This document shows positions 54,801 through 61,363 of a stretch of DNA of 61,363 nt, piece after piece; the stretch's first letter is position 1; each line of letters begins with the position of its first letter. The translations under genes were made by a program, and so were the position numbers. This DNA comes from Verrucomicrobiota bacterium (GTDB lineage: Bacteria; Verrucomicrobiota; Verrucomicrobiia; Verrucomicrobiales; DEV007). The stretch covers positions 1 through 61,363 of the forward strand of contig JAGWVU010000029.1 in assembly GCA_018970725.1 (NCBI GenBank). The letters are read 5' to 3'. Under the pieces are notes generated by a model that saw only the letters and a program-made list of their open reading frames with translations, was not told the origin of the DNA and made no database searches.

Positions 54801-55117
54801 TGGAGATCCTCAACAACCTTTTCCGCAGCACCACCAACCCCGAAGGCTTCCAGTCGTTCCTCGGCAAAATCTCCAGCGGTCGCAGTGATCTGGCCAGCCT
54901 TTTCGGCGAAAAACCCGCTCCGCAACCCCAGGACCGGATCGCAGCCGTCCCCGAATCCTCCGGATCGGATCTCTCGCTCGGCGGTGGGGAGGGCGGTCTC
55001 GAACTTCCCGGCATCCAGCTCCCGTTGCGTCGGGAAGCTCCCAAAGTGGGACGAAACGACCCCTGCTCCTGCGGAAGCGGCAAGAAGTTCAAACAGTGCT
55101 GCGGCCGGAAAGCCTGA
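51869..55117 (+). CDS. secA: preprotein translocase ATPase SecA
   Basis: A 1082-residue SecA, much longer than the 901 residues in E. coli. The motor pushes preproteins through SecYEG. Walker A (ATGEGKTL, about 199-206) is nearly 100 residues later than in E. coli because of an insert at about residues 55-150. The DEAD-type motif is LIDEADSVLIDEARTPLIISG in two adjacent parts, then NMAGRGTDI and RQLRGRSARQGDPG. Another insert of about 100 residues follows LIISG (about 330-470). The C-terminal zinc motif CSCGSGKKFKQCC binds SecB or ribosomes in relatives. It starts a plus-strand operon with nfeD, floA and an unknown gene. Confidence 0.96.
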   Translation: MVKWILKKIVGNQNQRRLRRFWPMVQEINRHEAEWQSRPDDDLRAKTAGWKAYLARYAEDVEYFSRRKLESLPAADLSALLNLWGDRLEALNNDFPEAGPKAAHLRSLSSGGDTESRVAAVVKIQQDYHDMRDKFPPLRAAYLDQITTEALAVVKNTARRLCGTTITVSDQPLNWEMVHFDVQLIGGIGLHKGMIAEMATGEGKTLVATLPVFLNALTGLGVHVVTVNDYLARRDSEWMGQLFRWLGLTVGCIQNNQPPHVRREQYHCDITYGTASEFGFDYLRDNGMATSAATQVQRGHYFALIDEADSVLIDEARTPLIISGPVASPMAPQFKRFQPIVQQLVKKQILLCNGFANEAKKAQEAADWDAVGLNLFKVKLGQPRHRILQRMLEEPEVRRAVDKAELSFYQDTQKKELFALKEELYFTIDEKQHDADLSEKGREYLNPDDPQSFLLPDLAEAFSEIDGNPAFDEAQKEKAKDDLQASMDGQAQKMHSISQLLKAYCLYDKDVDYMVADNKVVILDENTGRPMPGRRWSDGLHQAVEAKENVRIDQETQTLATITIQNYFRLYEKMAGMTGTAETEAAEFHDIYHVDVLVVPTNRPIRRIDQNDKVYKSQREKLNAVVNQVKERHAKGQPMLLGTASERSSEILSKMLSRERIVHNVLNAKHHRQEAEIVARAGMKGAVTVATNMAGRGTDIKLGSNVTELGGLLVIGTERHPSRRIDRQLRGRSARQGDPGESIFYVSFEDDLMRQYGASDRMTKLMEQLKLEEGQELEGTLLTRTIEMAQKRVEERNYLRRKWVLQYDDVMNQQRSVIYGYRNEVIQTEDPHALILEVMDEALPARVQEFLALEEEGAGTGHEALIHWVNMTFPIRLTGKAADELRGKGAEEILEVVSKRIRSAYDLKMAHENPDHAEELERYIILSAVDNLWREHLYAMDGLREGIGLRAQGQKDPLVEYKKEGYDLFVGLMGSIKLEILNNLFRSTTNPEGFQSFLGKISSGRSDLASLFGEKPAPQPQDRIAAVPESSGSDLSLGGGEGGLELPGIQLPLRREAPKVGRNDPCSCGSGKKFKQCCGRKA

Positions 55118-55140
55118 ACCGAATCCACCCACCGTCCCGG

Positions 55141-55632
55141 ATGCTCACCCAAGACCTGACCATCCTCCTCCTCTTCGTCACGGGCCTCGGCCTGTTCTGG
55201 CTTGAAATGTACGTCCCCGGAGGCCTCGTCGGCGCGGCCGGGATCGCCGCCATCCTCGTCGGCATCGCCCTCGCCTTTGCCTCCCATGGCGTCGCCGCCG
55301 GGGCCACCGCCTCAGCCGCCATGCTGGCCCTCACCATCCTCATGCTGCGCCACTGGATGCACCGCTTCAGCCGGTCCTTCCTCGGCTCACGGATGACCAA
55401 CGTGGCCGTCTCAGGAAGAAACCAATTCGTCGATCACACCCGGAACCTCATCGGCAGGCACGGTGTCACCCTGTCCAGACTGCAACCCGGCGGCAAAGCT
55501 CAATTCGGAGAGGAACACCTCGACGTCCTCGCGGAACTCAACCCCATCGAACCCCACCGCCCCGTGGAAATCATCCACGTCGAGGGCATCGCCATCGTCG
55601 TCCGGGAACTCCCGCCGGGAAACGGGGTTTGA
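55141..55632 (+). CDS. nfeD: NfeD-like membrane protein
   Basis: A 163-residue protein with several N-terminal membrane segments (about 7-75, [20 protein letters not shown] is the first) and a small C-terminal OB-fold domain ([18 protein letters not shown]...[12 protein letters not shown]). The layout is of the short NfeD proteins that lie beside flotillin genes and help organise membrane microdomains. It starts 23 bp after secA, and its end lies 20 bp before floA. Confidence 0.9.
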   Translation: MLTQDLTILLLFVTGLGLFWLEMYVPGGLVGAAGIAAILVGIALAFASHGVAAGATASAAMLALTILMLRHWMHRFSRSFLGSRMTNVAVSGRNQFVDHTRNLIGRHGVTLSRLQPGGKAQFGEEHLDVLAELNPIEPHRPVEIIHVEGIAIVVRELPPGNGV

Positions 55633-55652
55633 CAAAGATCCTTATCCCGGGC

Positions 55653-56726
55653 ATGTTCGGAAAAACAATGGACCCCGCTTCCTCCATACTCGAGTTCCTC
55701 TCCTCTTCAAGCTTCGGCTTCATCCTCATCGCGGCCGTCGCGGTCATCGCGATCGTCTTCTCTTTCATCGTCATCCGGTTCTTCAACATCTGGCTGCGCG
55801 CCGTCGTCTCCAACGCGCCCGTCAGCATGCTCACCCTCGTCGCCATGTGGCTCCGTCGCGTGCCCGTCGACCTCATCGTCAACAACCGCATCACCGCCTG
55901 CAAAGCCGGTCTCAACATCAATACCGATCAACTCGAGGCCCACTATCTCGCCGGCGGGGATGTCGATCACGTCATCCTCGCTCTCATCGCCGCCGACAAG
56001 GCCGGTCTCGGCCTCAGCTTCGACCGCGCTTGCGCCATCGACCTCGCCGTCAAGGGAACCCGGAAGACCGTCCTCGAAGCCGTTCGCACCAGCATCAATC
56101 CTGCCGTCATCGATTGCCCGCCCCAAACTTCCGCAGGCGGGATGAGCAAGATCGAGGCCGTTGCCCTCGACGGCGTCTCGGTCTTCGCCCGCGCCCGCGT
56201 CACCGTCCGCACCAATCTCGACCGCTTCATCGGCGGAGCCACCGAGGAAACCATCATCGCGCGGGTCGGGGAAGGCATCGTCACGTCGATCGGCTCTTCC
56301 AAGAGTTACCAGACCGTCCTCGAAAACCCCGACCACATTTCCAAGCTGGTGCTCTCCAAAGGACTGGATGCCCACACCGCCTTCGAAATCCTCTCCATCG
56401 ATATCGCCGACGTCGATCTCGGAACCAACCGGGGCGCCAAACTTCAGATCGAGCAGGCCGAGGCGGACAAGGAAATCGCACGGGCCAAAGCCGAAGTACG
56501 GCGCGCCGCCGCCGTCGCCACCGAGCAGGAAATGCAGGCCAAGGCCCAGGAAATGCGCGCCCGGGTCATCGAGGCCGAAGCCCAGATCCCATTGGCCATC
56601 GCCGAAGCCTTCCGCAACGGCCGCCTCGGGGTGATGGATTACACCCGTTATCGCAATGTTCTGGCCGATACCGAAATGCGCGAGAGCATCGCCGCCGGTC
56701 AAAAACCGGACGATACCCCGAAATGA
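55653..56726 (+). CDS. floA: flotillin-like protein FloA
   Basis: A 357-residue SPFH-type protein. It has a membrane hairpin near residues 20-45 ([21 protein letters not shown] split across it), an SPFH domain (about 130-265; [34 protein letters not shown] is two adjacent motifs of it) and an Ala/Glu-rich coiled coil (about 270-335; [20 protein letters not shown]). FloA scaffolds membrane microdomains that affect secretion and wall synthesis. Another ATG at 55668 is possible. The nfeD-floA pair after secA fits a membrane-organisation operon. Confidence 0.92.
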   Translation: MFGKTMDPASSILEFLSSSSFGFILIAAVAVIAIVFSFIVIRFFNIWLRAVVSNAPVSMLTLVAMWLRRVPVDLIVNNRITACKAGLNINTDQLEAHYLAGGDVDHVILALIAADKAGLGLSFDRACAIDLAVKGTRKTVLEAVRTSINPAVIDCPPQTSAGGMSKIEAVALDGVSVFARARVTVRTNLDRFIGGATEETIIARVGEGIVTSIGSSKSYQTVLENPDHISKLVLSKGLDAHTAFEILSIDIADVDLGTNRGAKLQIEQAEADKEIARAKAEVRRAAAVATEQEMQAKAQEMRARVIEAEAQIPLAIAEAFRNGRLGVMDYTRYRNVLADTEMRESIAAGQKPDDTPK

Positions 56727-56776
56727 GCCCACGGCTCCCCTGAGTTTCTCCCCACTCCCCCCGTCCATCCGTGCCG

Positions 56777-57298
56777 ATGAACCCGATGCTCCAAGCGGAC
56801 CTCGAGGATTTTCCTTGGGTGGTCGTGGCGATGCTCGTGATCGGTTTCTTCCAGTGGCTGGTGGCTCAAATCAAGAATCTCGCCGCTCCCCAGGCTCCGC
56901 CTTCGGACGAGACTTTTTCCAACGAGGATTTCCAGCCGAACATCCCCCCTCCGGTCCCCGTCGGACCACCGCCCATTCCCCCCCCGCGCACCGTCCCGGC
57001 CGCTCCCCGAACCCTTCAGGATTGGCGCCGGATTCTGGAGGCGATGCAGGAAGTCCAGCAGACGCCCCCCCCTCCGGTCCCCGTCCGCAAGCCTGAACCT
57101 CCGGCCTCTTTCGTTTCTCCCCCGGTCGCCCCGCGTCTTGCCCCATCTGTTCCCAAAACGGTGCCGCCTTCTAGCGCTCCCACCGCTTCCACCCGGGCCA
57201 TCTCCAGACGCATCACACCCCAGGCCATCCGGGACGCGGTGGTCCTCAAGGAAATCCTCGATCCTCCCCCGGGACTGAGGGAGGACGGCTTTCGCTGA
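56777..57298 (+). CDS. unknown membrane-anchored Pro-rich protein
   Basis: A 173-residue protein with one N-terminal membrane segment (FPWVVVAMLVIGFFQWLVA), a long Pro/Val-rich disordered middle and a short C-terminal helix ending AVVLKEILDPPPGLR. Similar C-terminal peptides (I/V-x-x-E-I-L-x-P-P-x-x-LR) occur at the ends of many small Pro-rich proteins in Planctomycetes and Verrucomicrobiota, but no function is known. It is the last gene of the secA-nfeD-floA operon, 50 bp after floA. The ATG was preferred to a GTG 6 bp upstream. Confidence 0.75.
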   Translation: MNPMLQADLEDFPWVVVAMLVIGFFQWLVAQIKNLAAPQAPPSDETFSNEDFQPNIPPPVPVGPPPIPPPRTVPAAPRTLQDWRRILEAMQEVQQTPPPPVPVRKPEPPASFVSPPVAPRLAPSVPKTVPPSSAPTASTRAISRRITPQAIRDAVVLKEILDPPPGLREDGFR

Positions 57299-57442
57299 GT
57301 CCCCTCCATCCCCCGGCAGCCCCTCCGTAGCCCGGTTCACCGCGGCCCATTCAAGCAGGTTGACTGTCATCTCCCGGAAGACGCGGCTCCGGACCACCGC
57401 CCATCACCCGCGACCATCGCCGGAGCGAGAAGGGTAGCTGAG

Positions 57443-57530
57443 CTTTACCCCCAAGTTTTGCTTGCCTTAAAGGCCCGAAGGGTCGGGCTAAGATAGCCCA
57501 GGGCTGCGGTCGCCTTCGGCACCCTGCAAG
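57443..57530. repeat. REP-like intergenic element with hairpins
   Basis: Within the 330-bp gene-free stretch 57299-57628. Consecutive small inverted repeats are seen: GGCCC-GAA-GGGTC, GGGCT-AAGAT-AGCCC, and CAGGG-(C)TGC...GCA-CCCTG near 57499-57526. The run AAGGCCCGAAGGGTCGGGCT resembles palindromic intergenic elements scattered in Verrucomicrobiota and Planctomycetes genomes. Only one copy is in the window, so repetition is not shown here. Confidence 0.35.
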
Positions 57531-57582
57531 TCTTCACCATCCATCCAAAGATTGTCACGGTGTCAGGGACGCTGGCCCCCCC

Positions 57583-57622
57583 AAAAAAAATCCCCCCACC
57601 TTTCTTTTGGAAAGATGGGGGG
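57583..57622 (-). terminator. intrinsic terminator of the rrn operon
   Basis: Read on the minus strand after the 5S gene: a strong hairpin with arms CCCCCCATCTTTC and GAAAGGTGGGGGG, and a 4-base loop, followed by ATTTTTTTT (57583-57591). It begins only 6 bases after the 5S 3' end. This is a textbook Rho-independent terminator for the leftward rRNA transcript. Confidence 0.92.
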
Positions 57623-57628
57623 AATAAC

Positions 57629-57742
57629 CTGGCAGCGACCTACTCTCACACGGCCTGTCGCCGCACTACCATCGGCGCTACAGCGTTTCACTTCCGGGTT
57701 CGGGATGGGACCGGGTGGTTCCACTGTGCTATGGCCACCAGA
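57629..57742 (-). rRNA. rrf: 5S ribosomal RNA
   Basis: About 114 nt, transcribed leftward. On the minus strand it begins TCTGGTGGCCATAGCACAG and contains the conserved core CCCATCCCGAACCCGGAAG, ending GGTCGCTGCCAGG. It is 158 bp downstream of the 23S gene and directly upstream of the terminator. Confidence 0.93.
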
Positions 57743-57900
57743 ATTCCCGGCCGGATGCCCCGGTTGAGGGGGTGCGGGCGGGAACCCTGAAGGCGGAGTT
57801 CATGGCTTCTTCGCATCGGGAAGACTCCCTGATAGCTGCACAAAGGGTAAAGTTTGATTTCATTGGGTCCGATCAATGCGGACACTTCAAGGGAAACGTT

Positions 57901-60713
<2,813 letters not shown>

Positions 60714-60870
60714 AGCTCTCTTGATTTACTTGTTCGCCGCTAAACGAACAAAAATTGTTCTCTTGAGTATCTATTGATCGAAGAGCGAGCGCCCTGACGC
60801 TGGTGTTGCCACCATTGAACCGGGCGCATCAACTCAAATGAAATCTTTATGATTACCCACTGTGCAGTTA

Positions 60871-60880
60871 TCAAAGAGCC
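60871..60880 (-). promoter_or_regulatory. boxA in the 16S-23S spacer
   Basis: On the minus strand reads GCTCTTTGAT, matching the boxA antitermination consensus. It sits between tRNA-Ile and the 23S gene, the standard place for the spacer boxA. Confidence 0.7.
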
Positions 60881-60920
60881 ATCCCGAGAAGATCAACGCT
60901 CACGCCCCCGGGTCAAAACA

Positions 60921-60994
<74 letters not shown>

Positions 60995-61081
60995 AGATCA
61001 TCGGAGACCGGGCGGAGAGGGGGGCAGGCGGCCGGCAGTGCCAGCACTCACTTCAGTTTCTCCCGAGGGAGGCAACCGGAG

Positions 61082-61154
61082 TGGAGGCATGCGGATTCGA
61101 ACCGCAGACCCTCTGAATGCAAATCAGATGCTCTACCAACTGAGCTATACCCCC
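61082..61154 (-). tRNA. tRNA-Ala (TGC)
   Basis: A 73-nt tRNA in the spacer, transcribed leftward. Acceptor arms GGGGGTA and TGCCTCC pair with wobbles. The anticodon loop TTTGCAT carries TGC, and the T-loop TTCGAAT is normal. The order 16S, tRNA-Ala, tRNA-Ile, 23S is the reverse of the common Ile-Ala order. Confidence 0.97.
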
Positions 61155-61234
61155 GCGTTTGCGTTGATTTGAAGAAGCAAAGACTATGTGGTGCGCTACG
61201 CCAAGCACCCTCGTCACAAACCTTGTTTGCGGGG

Positions 61235-61363
61235 CACTTTCGCTCCCCGCGGCACCTTTTCCGACGTTCATCGCCGGAGGCAGGTGTCGACCAGGACGCC
61301 TTGCGGTCGTGAGGACCGGCGTCCCATATTTCCTTTAGAAAGGAGGTGATCCAGCCGCAGGTT
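61235..61363. repeat. 129-bp direct repeat of the window start
   Basis: Positions 61235-61363 are identical to 1-129 in the same orientation. The repeat covers 104 bp of spacer and 25 bp of the 16S 3' end. It arises either from a second rrn operon or from circular closure of the assembled molecule. Confidence 0.95.
61339..61363 (-). rRNA. rrs: 16S ribosomal RNA, 3' end only
   Basis: The last 25 bases of the window are the reverse complement of a 16S 3' end, including the anti-Shine-Dalgarno. The gene is cut by the window edge. It is upstream of the tRNA-Ala, tRNA-Ile, 23S and 5S genes in the same transcript. Confidence 0.9.

Overview
The window is a high-GC bacterial chromosome segment that most likely comes from the phylum Verrucomicrobiota. 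The strongest evidence is in the 16S rRNA gene. At 1294-1311 the plus strand carries an exact copy of the FISH probe site EUB338-III (GCTGCCACCCGTAGGTGT), the variant typical of Verrucomicrobia. Gene content agrees: three sulfatases, a cytochrome/Ig/DUF1549/DUF1553 protein, a DUF1501 protein, a Pro-rich-tailed divergent FtsZ, a SecA with a long N-terminal insert, and xylose-isomerase-like barrels.

Layout. The left end (105-1639) is a 16S rRNA gene on the minus strand with its leader and promoter. The right end (57.6-61.36 kb) holds, also on the minus strand, a terminator, 5S, 23S, tRNA-Ile, tRNA-Ala and the first 25 bases of a 16S 3' end. The first 129 bases equal the last 129 bases. The window is therefore either the stretch between two same-direction rrn operons or a molecule or contig that closes on itself through one rrn operon.

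Region 2.0-20.4 kb is mainly carbohydrate and sulfated-glycan metabolism. It holds a sugar isomerase plus PQQ-like propeller pair, an orphan PAS histidine kinase joined to a sulfatase, an MFS transporter, a divergent membrane pyrophosphatase, a LysR-controlled Gfo/Idh + DHDPS-like + YkgJ operon, and two more sulfatases. Region 20.4-27.3 kb has a YdeP-type molybdoenzyme divergent from a complete zinc-type uptake locus: binding protein, unknown membrane protein, ATPase, permease and a His-rich outer-membrane barrel. The same 15-bp palindrome precedes the binding protein and the barrel. Region 27.4-31.1 kb is a division locus (a GT2-like protein without DXD, FtsA, and an FtsZ whose T7-loop catalytic residues are replaced). 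Region 31.1-36.7 kb is a minus-strand block of an AsmA-like protein followed by a DevC/DevA/DevB-like exporter.

Region 36.7-44.6 kb holds an orphan HicB-like antitoxin beside a broken PIN toxin, a DUF1501 protein, IlvD, a glycoside hydrolase, an EboB/TatD-like hydrolase, a ROK kinase and an SDR. Region 44.7-57.3 kb has the DUF1549/DUF1553 protein, a PIN-PhoH ATPase, a TPR-containing unknown protein, and a secA-nfeD-floA-unknown operon. Genes are packed tightly: six convergent pairs end within about 22 bp of each other or overlap.

The best candidates for something undescribed are the FtsZ with altered catalytic loop, the zinc regulon with its palindrome and unknown inner protein, and the AsmA-like/DevCAB gene block.
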